A stretch of DNA of 5,555 nucleotides from Methylobacter sp. (GCA_003158415.1 PMJA01000116.1:387-5941), one strand, 5' to 3'. Positions 1-5,555 are shown, counted from the stretch's first letter. The notes: generated by a model not told the origin, from the letters alone. A program made the numbers and translations.

Positions 1-131
1 ATAAAGGTTTCGACCTCTCTTTCGTAAGCAAGAATATATTTAATAATCAAACCGCCAATTCTGTACTTTGGAACTCGCACGTCTTGGGTCAACCGCAGTG
101 GTTTGGAGTGATGCTCAGCGGTAAGATGTAG
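1..131 (+). CDS. C-terminal end of a probable TonB-dependent outer-membrane receptor (partial, 5' end outside window)
   Basis: The frame starting at base 3 is open from the window edge to a TAG at 129-131 and gives 42 residues. It begins KGFDLSFVSKNIFNNQT and ends QPQWFGVMLSGKM. The pattern of a beta strand, then a K-N-(I/L)-F-(N/D) turn, then a final strand of alternating residues is typical of the last two barrel strands of TonB-dependent receptors, which carry iron-siderophore, vitamin or sugar complexes across the outer membrane using TonB energy. A strong terminator follows 35 bases after the stop, which supports this being a real gene end. One oddity is that the last residue is Met, whereas most outer-membrane barrels end in Phe or Trp. 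The plug domain and most of the barrel are outside the window, so the substrate cannot be inferred. Another outer-membrane barrel family remains possible. Confidence 0.6.
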   Translation, partial: KGFDLSFVSKNIFNNQTANSVLWNSHVLGQPQWFGVMLSGKM

Positions 132-166
132 CGGTTGGCGCTCATTGCAGGGGTTCTCGACTTAAG

Positions 167-202
167 ACGGGTCAGGTTTTATTTTCCTGGCCCGTTTTTT
201 TT
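167..202 (+). terminator. Rho-independent terminator after the receptor gene
   Basis: ACGGGTCAGG (167-176) pairs with CCTGGCCCGT (186-195) to give a 10-bp stem with a single G-U pair. The 9-base loop is all A/T, and eight T residues run from 195 to 202. This is a textbook intrinsic terminator on the + strand, 35 bases after the receptor stop. It should separate the receptor transcript from the TPR gene that begins less than 50 bases later. Confidence 0.9.
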
Positions 203-248
203 CGGTTAGAATTTGCCTTTTAATGTCGCTTTTATTAGTTGTGAAACT

Positions 249-2378
249 ATGAAGTCAAAATCCAGAAACCTATCACCGTCTAAGTTGGCCAATACCAATC
301 CGGCAGAAATAAAAGCGCAGGCCTTATTTCAAGAGGCTTTCTCTAGCCATCAAAAAGGGCAGTTGGCCCAGGCGCAAGCGCTTTATCGGCAGGTGCTCCA
401 GTTGCAAGCTCGGCATTTTCATGGCCTGCATTTTTTGGGCGTGATTGCCGCGCAAACCGGAAATTCGGCGCAGGCCGTTGATTTGATAGGCAATGCCATA
501 AAGATTAATCCCGATTATGCCGATGCCCACTACCATCTCGGCAATGCCTTGAACGATCTGAATCGACCGGAAGCCGCTCTGGCATCTTATCATCAGGCGA
601 TTGCCCTCAAGCCCGATCATGTGGATGCCTATTATTATCGCGGCAATACCTTGAGCCATCTCCGGCAGTTTGACGCGGCCCTGGCATCGTACTATCAGGC
701 GATCAGTCTCAGGCCCGATTATGTCGAGGCTCACTACCATTGCGGCAATATTCTGAACGATCTCAAACAATTCGAGGCTGCTTTAGTCTCCTATAATCGG
801 GTTATTGCCCTCAGGCCTGATTTTGCCCTGACTTACTATAATCGCGGCAATGCGCTGAACGATCTTAAGCGTTTTGAAGCGGCTGTGGCTTCTTATAACC
901 GGGCCATTGCGCTTAAGCCCGATTTTGCCGAGGCTTATAACAATCGAGGTAATTCGCAAAGACAGATCGGGCAGTTAGATGCGGCTCTGGCGTCATACCA
1001 TCAGGCCATCACCCTAAAGCCGGATGATGCCGTCAGCTATTATAATTGCGGTCTGGTTCTGAATGATCTTAAACGCTTTGAAGCGGCTGTGGCAGCCTAT
1101 AATCAAGCAATTGCGCTTAAATCGGATTATGCCGATGCCTACAACAATCGCGGCAATGCGCAAAGAGAGCTTAAACAAAGCGCAGCCGCTCTGGCATCCT
1201 ACCGGCAAGCCATAGCCATTAAGCCCGATTATGCCGAGGCTTATTATAATTGCGGCGTCGCTCTGCGGGACATTAAGCAAACCGAGGCCGCTCTGATGTC
1301 TTATGATCAGGCCATTGCTCTTAAACCCGATTATGTTGATGCCTACAGCAATCGTGGCAATACATACAGGGACTTAAAGCGTTTTGATGAGGCTGTCGCC
1401 AGCTATGACAGCGCTATCGCTATCGGGCCTGATTATGCAGAAGCTTATTGGCATAAGTCTTTACTCAAGCTGCTGCTCGGCGATTATGCAGCAGGCTGGC
1501 GGCTTTATGAATGGCGTTGGCGGACAAAGCCGTTTATCGATACGGTCAGAAACTATCGTCAGCCCTTATGGTTGGGTGAACAAGCCCTTATGGGTAAGAC
1601 ACTGTTGATTTATGGCGAGCAAGGGCTGGGCGATGTGATTCAATTTTGCCGCTATGTGCCGATGATAGAAGCCTTAGGCGCGAAGGTGGTTGTTGAAGCG
1701 CCCAGGGCATTAGTGGCGCTTATCTCAAGCCTGAAAGGCATCTATACTATTATTGAGCTGGGCCATGAATGCCCCGGTTTTGATTTCCATAGCCCCATCA
1801 TGAGTTTGCCCTTGGCGTTCAAGACCACAGTCGCAACGATACCTGCACAGATTCCCTATCTATATAGTAACGTTGAAAAACAAGTGCTTTGGCATAAACG
1901 ACTGGGCGTTAAAACAAGGCTGAGAGTGGGTTTGGTCTGGTCGGGTTCGACGCTGCATAAGAATGATGTTAACCGCAGTATTCCGCTGGCATTATTGGCA
2001 TCGGTATTGGACTTGCCGATAGCGTTTCATGCGCTGCAAAAAGACATTCGCGCGGATGACGCGGTTTTTCTGGCAAACCATACAGCTATTCAGACTCATC
2101 AGGACGAATTGCTCGACTTTTCCGATACGGCAGCGCTGGTTGCAGCAATGGATTTGGTGATTACTGTCGATACGTCGGTGGCGCATCTGGCCGGAGCGTT
2201 GGGAAAACCGGTCTGGCTATTGCTGTCGTATATACCGGATTTTCGCTGGCTGCTGAATAGAGCCGATTCGCCGTGGTATCCGACGGCAACCTTGTTTAGG
2301 CAGTCCGTTGCTGATGATTGGACGTCTGTTATGGTATCCGTCGCCGATGAATTGAAGCTAAGGCACGCATCTAAGTGA
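249..2378 (+). CDS. TPR-repeat protein with C-terminal glycosyltransferase family 9 (heptosyltransferase-like) domain
   Basis: This is a 709-residue protein from ATG 249. The frame is also open from a TTG at 213 (12 residues longer), but that start lies only 10 bases after the T-run of the preceding terminator. Neither start has a clear Shine-Dalgarno. Using ATG numbering, residues 20-56 form a first, diverged TPR. Residues 57-396 are ten exact 34-residue TPR units with the consensus A-[DE]-A-Y-Y-N-x-G-N-x-L-x-D-L and ending I-A-L-K-P-D-Y. Residues 397-430 are a degenerate unit containing GDYAAGWRLYEWRW. The GT9 domain follows: GEQGLGD (456-462, with D462 matching the catalytic Asp of heptosyltransferases), LVWSGS (562-567), NDVNRS (572-577), ALQK (595-598), and DTSVAHLAGALGKPVW (641-656) for nucleotide-sugar binding. 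No signal peptide or membrane helix is visible, so it is likely cytoplasmic. TPR-GT9 proteins are common and mostly uncharacterised; a role in glycosylating a protein or surface polymer is inferred. Donor and acceptor are unknown. Confidence 0.92.
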   Translation: MKSKSRNLSPSKLANTNPAEIKAQALFQEAFSSHQKGQLAQAQALYRQVLQLQARHFHGLHFLGVIAAQTGNSAQAVDLIGNAIKINPDYADAHYHLGNALNDLNRPEAALASYHQAIALKPDHVDAYYYRGNTLSHLRQFDAALASYYQAISLRPDYVEAHYHCGNILNDLKQFEAALVSYNRVIALRPDFALTYYNRGNALNDLKRFEAAVASYNRAIALKPDFAEAYNNRGNSQRQIGQLDAALASYHQAITLKPDDAVSYYNCGLVLNDLKRFEAAVAAYNQAIALKSDYADAYNNRGNAQRELKQSAAALASYRQAIAIKPDYAEAYYNCGVALRDIKQTEAALMSYDQAIALKPDYVDAYSNRGNTYRDLKRFDEAVASYDSAIAIGPDYAEAYWHKSLLKLLLGDYAAGWRLYEWRWRTKPFIDTVRNYRQPLWLGEQALMGKTLLIYGEQGLGDVIQFCRYVPMIEALGAKVVVEAPRALVALISSLKGIYTIIELGHECPGFDFHSPIMSLPLAFKTTVATIPAQIPYLYSNVEKQVLWHKRLGVKTRLRVGLVWSGSTLHKNDVNRSIPLALLASVLDLPIAFHALQKDIRADDAVFLANHTAIQTHQDELLDFSDTAALVAAMDLVITVDTSVAHLAGALGKPVWLLLSYIPDFRWLLNRADSPWYPTATLFRQSVADDWTSVMVSVADELKLRHASK
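417..1436 (+). repeat. Ten in-frame 102-bp tandem repeats encoding TPR units
   Basis: The coding sequence repeats with an exact 102-bp (34-codon) period, with unit boundaries at 417, 519, 621, 723, 825, 927, 1029, 1131, 1233 and 1335. DNA identity is high between some units: those starting at 825 and 1029 share long stretches such as GTTTTGAAGCGGCTGTGGC, with scattered third-position changes. The repeats also make long antisense open frames that are artefacts. The protein-level TPR consensus shows purifying selection on the helix-turn-helix fold, which forms a right-handed superhelix used to bind peptides or partner proteins. Confidence 0.9.
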
Positions 2379-2421
2379 GGATAAGTAACCCACTACATAA
2401 GGATAAGTAGCCATCAACATA
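2378..2421. repeat. Two tandem 22-bp direct repeats at the 3' end of the TPR gene
   Basis: The two copies at 2378-2399 and 2400-2421 both begin AGGATAAGTA and end ACATA, and match at 18 of 22 positions. The first copy starts on the last base of the TGA stop codon. A third copy is not convincing: only AGG and a few scattered bases match after 2422. The repeats carry TAA/TAG stops and are non-coding. Function is unknown; slippage duplication is the simplest origin. Confidence 0.6.
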
Positions 2422-2464
2422 AGGGTGCATTGAGTACAGAGTTTGGATACCAAGCGCTCATGAA

Positions 2465-2488
2465 CCTTATAACGCATGCTTTATAAGG
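2465..2488. other. AT-rich palindrome in the convergent spacer
   Basis: CCTTATAA (2465-2472) and TTATAAGG (2481-2488) are perfect inverted repeats around an 8-base centre that itself contains GCATGC. It lies between two converging genes. Only a short, broken T stretch (ACTTTTAG) follows on the + strand, so it is at best a weak terminator for the TPR gene. A protein-binding dyad is the alternative. No better terminator for the TPR gene is visible in the spacer. Confidence 0.35.
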
Positions 2489-2559
2489 ATACTTTTAGAT
2501 GGAACAGCTAAATAAAATATCATTCTAACGCAATTATTTTGTGATACGGACAACTGCAT

Positions 2560-4176
2560 TTATTTAGAAAATACCCTAATAAAGCGATCCCGCAGGGTAT
2601 CCATACCCCACACCGGGGTGTTGGCGGCAGGCAGCATGCCTTCCGTCCACCTCCAGTCTTGCACCGCCTCCATCACCTTGGGGTCACGGCTGATGAGATG
2701 AACGGGCACATCGCGACTTTCTGATTCGCCGGTGACAAAAGGGGCGGGCTGGTGATCGCCTAATACCAGAATGACCAGGTTTTCGTCGCCGTAGGTGATG
2801 GCGTATGACACGATATTGGCGAGGGCATATTCGATGGACTTGCGGTATTGTTCCCGAATATGTCCGGTATTTTTCCATACCGCTTCAGGCGTATCGCCGT
2901 CTCTGGTTTGCTGGTTGAAAATGGCGCCGTCGCCTACCTGATTCCAGTCGACCCGTCGGGGTAGCGGCGTCCAGGGGGCATGGGAGGAAATCAGGGCAAT
3001 CTCGGCCATCACCGGGGGACGTGTACCCGGTTTGCGCTCCAAAGACTGAAAAGCCGATAGCGTGTATTGATCCGGCATGGTGATCCAGTTGAAAGGCTGG
3101 CCTTTATAGCCCAAATCCTGCGCCGCATAGATCCGGTCGTAACCGAAGTAGGCCCCTTGCGGCCAAGCCATCGTGTGCGCAGGCTGCACCGCCACGGTTC
3201 GCCATCCCGCCCGCTGGAACAGGCGATTAAGCGAGGGGCGCGTACTGGTCACCAGTCGGTCGTAGCGGGTCTGGCTGTTGATCCACAGGCCTGAAAGCAA
3301 GGTGCCGTGAGCCAGCCAGCTGATGCCTCCGTAGGTGGGCGAAGTCAGGTAAGCGCTACGGGCATATAAACCGTCAGCGGCAAGATCGGCACCGCCCTTT
3401 TCCAGCACAGGGCGGACATGGTCGGCATAGTCCGGTTTGTCCAGCGCCGTGCGCCCATAAGACTCGATGAACACGATCAGCACATCCTTGCCCTTAAGCT
3501 TGTCAAATAGGGCGGCGTCCGGCATGGCTGCGTAAGGGTCGCTATCGACGACGGCGCTAAAGGCCTTGAGATCGTCAAGGCTGCTCAGGGTGTTGGTGAT
3601 ATGCAGCGCCATCAGATCATAAAATGGAGTAGACACCCAATGCCTGCCACCGAATGAAATCGTCATCCAGATTAACAGGCCCGCAAGCAGCGCCGTGCCG
3701 GAAGCTTTATAATATGCCCGCAGCAGTGTCTGCGCAGCCCCCAGCGCGACATACGTGAGCACTATAATCCCCGCAACCAGTGCCGCCATTAGCGCGACGG
3801 CTATGACTGCGCCTATCCTGCCGATGACGCCTTGCAGAAGGTTCATGCCGTCCGCCAGAAAGTGGGAGTCCAGTACGGGATTGAACGGGCGCTCGAAGGC
3901 CTGATAAGTACCCATGTCGGCCATCTTGAAGATGATCCCTCCTGCCAGCAGCAGGGATGCGCTACCCCGAATGATCCTCCCTGCCCTGCCTGGAACCAGC
4001 AGCACCAGTCCGAGCAACAGCGCCTCCAGTGGAAAATAAGCGAAAGCGAATGGCGTTATCAAACTGAGGCGATTAGGCGTAAGCAGCACCATAAAAATAA
4101 AAACCAAGGATAAAATTTTCCAGCCTATGTTTCTTGGCCGCCCCAAGCAGTCAGCCGCTATCCTGTTATTATGCAC
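2560..4176 (-). CDS. LtaS/OpgB/EptA-like inner-membrane phospho-headgroup transferase (sulfatase-fold family)
   Basis: This is a 538-residue protein starting at GTG (4176-4174); the Shine-Dalgarno AGGAG nine bases upstream fixes that start. The N-terminal third has about five membrane helices (roughly 20-40, 43-61, 70-86, 121-146 and 160-176), the same plan as lipoteichoic acid synthase LtaS, so the rest should be periplasmic. The C-terminal alkaline-phosphatase/sulfatase-fold domain shows VLIVFIESYG (E238, metal ligand), SPTYGGISWLAHGTLLSG (279-296, nucleophile region, with T281 or S279 the candidate), SSHAPW (H399), and LVLGDHQP (D474 and H475, metal ligands, equivalent to FGDH in LtaS). 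The C/S-x-P-x-R signature of true formylglycine sulfatases is absent, since Tyr-Gly follow SPT. Transfer of phosphoglycerol or phosphoethanolamine from a phospholipid is therefore more likely than sulfate ester hydrolysis. It runs divergently from a CDP-alcohol phosphotransferase gene, which could supply its lipid donor (inference). The acceptor is unknown. Confidence 0.88.
   Translation of the reverse strand: MHNNRIAADCLGRPRNIGWKILSLVFIFMVLLTPNRLSLITPFAFAYFPLEALLLGLVLLVPGRAGRIIRGSASLLLAGGIIFKMADMGTYQAFERPFNPVLDSHFLADGMNLLQGVIGRIGAVIAVALMAALVAGIIVLTYVALGAAQTLLRAYYKASGTALLAGLLIWMTISFGGRHWVSTPFYDLMALHITNTLSSLDDLKAFSAVVDSDPYAAMPDAALFDKLKGKDVLIVFIESYGRTALDKPDYADHVRPVLEKGGADLAADGLYARSAYLTSPTYGGISWLAHGTLLSGLWINSQTRYDRLVTSTRPSLNRLFQRAGWRTVAVQPAHTMAWPQGAYFGYDRIYAAQDLGYKGQPFNWITMPDQYTLSAFQSLERKPGTRPPVMAEIALISSHAPWTPLPRRVDWNQVGDGAIFNQQTRDGDTPEAVWKNTGHIREQYRKSIEYALANIVSYAITYGDENLVILVLGDHQPAPFVTGESESRDVPVHLISRDPKVMEAVQDWRWTEGMLPAANTPVWGMDTLRDRFIRVFSK
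2567..2600 (-). terminator. Possible weak terminator overlapping the 3' end of the LtaS-like gene
   Basis: Read on the minus strand, ATACCCT (2600-2594) can pair with AGGGTAT (2577-2571) as a 7-bp stem with a 16-base loop. It runs straight into TTTTC and then the TAA stop at 2562-2560. The stem is short and the T-run is only four long, so termination would be inefficient. It is the best candidate found for this gene, because nothing stronger lies beyond the stop on this strand. Confidence 0.25.
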
Positions 4177-4185
4177 TCCGTGTCA

Positions 4186-4190
4186 CTCCT
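4186..4190 (-). promoter_or_regulatory. Shine-Dalgarno deciding the GTG start of the LtaS-like gene
   Basis: The minus strand reads TAGGAGTGACACGGAGTG. AGGAG (complement of CTCCT at 4186-4190) sits nine bases before GTG 4176. No ATG lies nearby in frame, so this site supports the GTG start. Confidence 0.75.
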
Positions 4191-4275
4191 AGTGTTGCCA
4201 GTCAAATTAAACAGGCGCAAGTATCGTCGATGCTCAGCGATGGCGCAAGCAGGGTGTGATTAAAAGTGCGAGGGA

Positions 4276-4303
4276 TTTATACTACGCACGGTCATGTTTG
4301 CAA
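4276..4303 (-). promoter_or_regulatory. Likely sigma-70 type promoter for the LtaS-like gene
   Basis: On the minus strand, TTGCAA (4303-4298, 4 of 6 to the -35 consensus) and TATAAA (4281-4276, 5 of 6 to the -10 consensus) are 16 bases apart. Transcription from here would give a leader of roughly 90 bases. The -35 box lies directly beside the edge of the CACGAAG inverted-repeat element, so that element may influence this promoter. This is assigned by eye from consensus matches only. Confidence 0.4.
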
Positions 4304-4305
4304 AA

Positions 4306-4370
4306 TTGTTCACCACGAAGACACGAAGGGCACGAAGAAAAGCATGACAACGTGTCTTCGCGGTGAACAA
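4306..4370. repeat. Long near-perfect hairpin inside the CACGAAG element
   Basis: Bases 4306-4325 (TTGTTCACCACGAAGACACG) and 4351-4370 are inverted copies with one mismatch in 20, around a 25-base loop that holds the third ACGAAG unit. In RNA from either strand this would be a very stable stem. No long T-run follows on either strand (only AAAA after 4370 and TTTTG before 4306 on the minus strand), so it is not a standard intrinsic terminator. Confidence 0.75.
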
Positions 4371-4495
4371 AAGCGGATAGCTTGGGTTTATTTATTCTCG
4401 TAAATCACTCAAACATCAAGCCGTGAGGCTGAGAAATAAGTGCCAACAAGGCTGAGTAGTGACAAACTTCGTGCTCTTCGTGTCTTCGTGGTGAA
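4306..4495. repeat. CACGAAG-type inverted-repeat element (MITE/REP-like)
   Basis: The left end (4309-4337) begins TTCACCACGAAGACACGAAG, and the right end (4467-4495) is its inverted copy, matching at 28 of 29 bases and ending CTTCGTGGTGAA. Each end carries three ACGAAG units at 8-9 base spacing. A third, shorter copy in right-end orientation lies inside at 4351-4370. The interior (4371-4466) has no gene or obvious structure. Similar CACGAAG-rich repeats are, as I recall, scattered through intergenic regions of many environmental bacteria. I see no clear target-site duplication, so calling it a mobile element is inference. The weak open frames across it are artefacts. Confidence 0.65.
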
Positions 4496-4566
4496 AAAGT
4501 TGCTTAACAAAATCCGCACTGCTGAAATTAACAGGAAATAGTCTTAACCCTAATTTTGAACTCGAT

Positions 4567-5555
4567 ATGATGAAACATGAACTGCAAGTGATAGCAGGAC
4601 TCGGTTGCGGCATCCTGCTGATCGGCTTTAGTCTTTTAGGGTTTGCCGAGGGCTGGCGCATTGCCGGGCAATGGCTGCTGCAAGCCGGTTTAATCGGGGG
4701 ATTTGTCTGGCTGTATGCCTGGCGGCGGTTAGGGCTTAATCGGGCCGGTGTCGGGATACCGCTTTATACTAATTTAGGTTGGGGCAACCGCCTGACGCTG
4801 TTGCGCGGCGGGCTGATCGCTTTGACCGGCGGCTTTTTGTTCCTAAATATAAACGTCCTGCTGCCCGCAATTTTGTACACCTTGGCCGCCCTGCTCGACC
4901 GGCTGGACGGGTACGCAGCCCGCAGCAGTAAGCAGGTAAGCTTGCTGGGCAATGAGCTGGACATCACCTTTGACGCCCTGGGACTTTTGGTTGCGCCGCT
5001 GCTGGCCATCAGCTTGGGGAAAATACACGGGTCTTATCTCTTATTGAGCATAGCTTACTATGTCTATCAGTGGGCGTTGCAGCGTCGTCGTAACCGGGGC
5101 TTAGTTGTTTACGCCCTGCCGCCGAATCCGCTACGCCGCACCCTGGCTGGCTTTCAAATGGGCTTTGTCGCCGTAGCGCTCTGGCCTGTGCTTAACCCGC
5201 AACTTACGATCATTGCCAGCGTCGCTTTTATGTTGCCGGTGCTGTTCGGCTTTACTGTGGACTGGGGGGTTGTTAGCGGCAGGCTACCGCCACAGGCGAT
5301 TAGCAACTTGGACGATTGGAGTCGACGATTTTTTCAACTGGGCTTACGGCTGCTGCTGGCGCTGGCGCTGCTGTTATTTCTGGCGGCAAGGGATTTTGGG
5401 CTATTCCCGTTAGCTGATATAACCGACTACCTGTCGGCCCTCGGTTTGCTGTTCAGCGCCAGCCTGATTTTATTAGGCTTTGCCGGACGTTTTGGGGCGC
5501 TGATATTGATAATACTGTTAGGTTGGCGCTACCCGATCGGCGACATCACTATTTG
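4567..5555 (+). CDS. CDP-alcohol phosphotransferase-family membrane protein with extra membrane segments (partial, 3' end outside window)
   Basis: The frame is open from ATG 4567 (a second ATG follows at 4570) to the window end, giving 329 residues without a stop. An in-frame TGA at 4492-4494 and no usable start between set the 5' end. No good Shine-Dalgarno is seen. The CDP-alcohol phosphotransferase signature is complete: D111-x2-D114-G115-x2-A118-R119-x8-G128-x3-D132-x3-D136, read as DRLDGYAAR, GNELD and ITFD. These Asp residues bind two metal ions and the CDP-lipid in enzymes such as PgsA and PssA. GNRLTLLRGG (73-82) is the usual helix just before the site. The protein differs from typical ~200-residue members in two ways: two extra hydrophobic segments come before the domain (about 8-27 and 33-51), and at least three more follow it (about 256-275, 288-306 and 308-320). 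The alcohol substrate cannot be read from sequence. The divergent LtaS-like gene suggests a shared lipid-headgroup pathway (inference). Confidence 0.85.
   Translation, partial: MMKHELQVIAGLGCGILLIGFSLLGFAEGWRIAGQWLLQAGLIGGFVWLYAWRRLGLNRAGVGIPLYTNLGWGNRLTLLRGGLIALTGGFLFLNINVLLPAILYTLAALLDRLDGYAARSSKQVSLLGNELDITFDALGLLVAPLLAISLGKIHGSYLLLSIAYYVYQWALQRRRNRGLVVYALPPNPLRRTLAGFQMGFVAVALWPVLNPQLTIIASVAFMLPVLFGFTVDWGVVSGRLPPQAISNLDDWSRRFFQLGLRLLLALALLLFLAARDFGLFPLADITDYLSALGLLFSASLILLGFAGRFGALILIILLGWRYPIGDITI

Larger units (their letters stand above)
4177..4566. other. 390-bp divergent intergenic region
   Basis: No coding sequence is credible here. From left to right it holds the ribosome binding site and leader of the LtaS-like gene, a likely promoter for that gene (4276-4303), then the CACGAAG inverted-repeat element (4306-4495). 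About 70 bases of AT-rich sequence follow, leading to the CDP-alcohol phosphotransferase start. The leader also has an 8-bp direct repeat GGCGCAAG at 4214-4221 and 4242-4249. I could not find a convincing promoter for the rightward gene. Confidence 0.7.

Noticed and set aside
324..770. 148-residue open frame on the minus strand within the TPR gene
   Set aside because: Its repetitive I-I-G-I-x-x-I-G-L content is the complement of the TPR repeat codons. The + strand frame has clear TPR and GT9 domains, so this is a shadow.
1014..1280. 88-residue minus-strand open frame
   Set aside because: Another antisense shadow of the 102-bp repeats, with the same repeated peptide pattern.
417..1436. Regularly spaced repeats as a possible CRISPR array
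   Set aside because: The 102-bp period is coding, without invariant repeats and unique spacers, and translates to TPR units.
3832..4113. 93-residue + strand open frame opposite the LtaS-like gene
   Set aside because: It lies opposite the membrane-helix codons of a convincing gene, is polar and Gln-rich with no recognisable domain, and has no ribosome binding site that I can see.
4214..4249. Direct repeat GGCGCAAG in the leader of the LtaS-like gene as an operator or riboswitch
   Set aside because: Eight bases twice at 28-base spacing is weak evidence, and I see no matching fold or known riboswitch core.
4416..4661. 81-residue minus-strand open frame spanning the CACGAAG repeat and the start of the CDP-alcohol phosphotransferase gene
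   Set aside because: Part of its sequence (HHEDTKSTKF) is simply the translated CACGAAG repeat, and the rest is antisense to the catalytic gene.
4764..5028. Two overlapping minus-strand open frames of 81 and 61 residues
   Set aside because: Both are antisense to the region encoding the intact D-x2-DG-x2-AR-x8-G-x3-D-x3-D signature and have no family features.
5213..5413. 66-residue + strand open frame rich in Cys and Trp
   Set aside because: It is an out-of-frame shadow of leucine-rich membrane-helix codons of the CDP-alcohol phosphotransferase gene, which stays open throughout.

Overview
The window suggests a Gram-negative bacterium, most likely a gammaproteobacterium. The left edge carries what looks like the last strands of a TonB-dependent outer-membrane receptor, and the large TPR/glycosyltransferase-9 protein is of a kind I associate with methanotroph-like (Methylococcales) genomes. 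That taxonomic guess is an impression from sequence style, not a measured result.

Layout. Positions 1-131 hold the 3' end of the receptor gene, closed by a strong rho-independent terminator (167-202). Next is a 709-residue + strand gene (249-2378) encoding about eleven 34-residue TPR repeats followed by a GT9 (heptosyltransferase-like) domain. A 181-bp convergent spacer with a 22-bp tandem repeat and a small palindrome separates it from a minus-strand gene (4176 down to 2560). That gene encodes a five-helix inner-membrane protein with a periplasmic alkaline-phosphatase/sulfatase-fold domain of the LtaS/OpgB/EptA type. A 390-bp divergent spacer follows. It holds a plausible promoter for the minus-strand gene and a roughly 190-bp element built from inverted copies of a CACGAAG-containing repeat. 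The right edge (4567 to the end) is a + strand gene, open at the window end, encoding a polytopic membrane protein with a perfect CDP-alcohol phosphotransferase signature.

How they may work together. The two divergent genes form a coherent pair on paper. The CDP-alcohol phosphotransferase would make a phospholipid in the inner membrane, and the LtaS-like enzyme could move a phospho-headgroup from such a lipid to a periplasmic acceptor. The TPR-GT9 protein would fit a surface-glycan or protein-glycosylation setting, but its convergent orientation and its own upstream terminator make it a separate transcription unit. The pairing is inference from adjacency and family knowledge only. I see no CRISPR array, tRNA, rRNA, intact transposase or phage gene. 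The points of most interest are the divergent lipid-enzyme pair, the unusual extensions on the CDP-alcohol phosphotransferase, and the inverted-repeat element between them.
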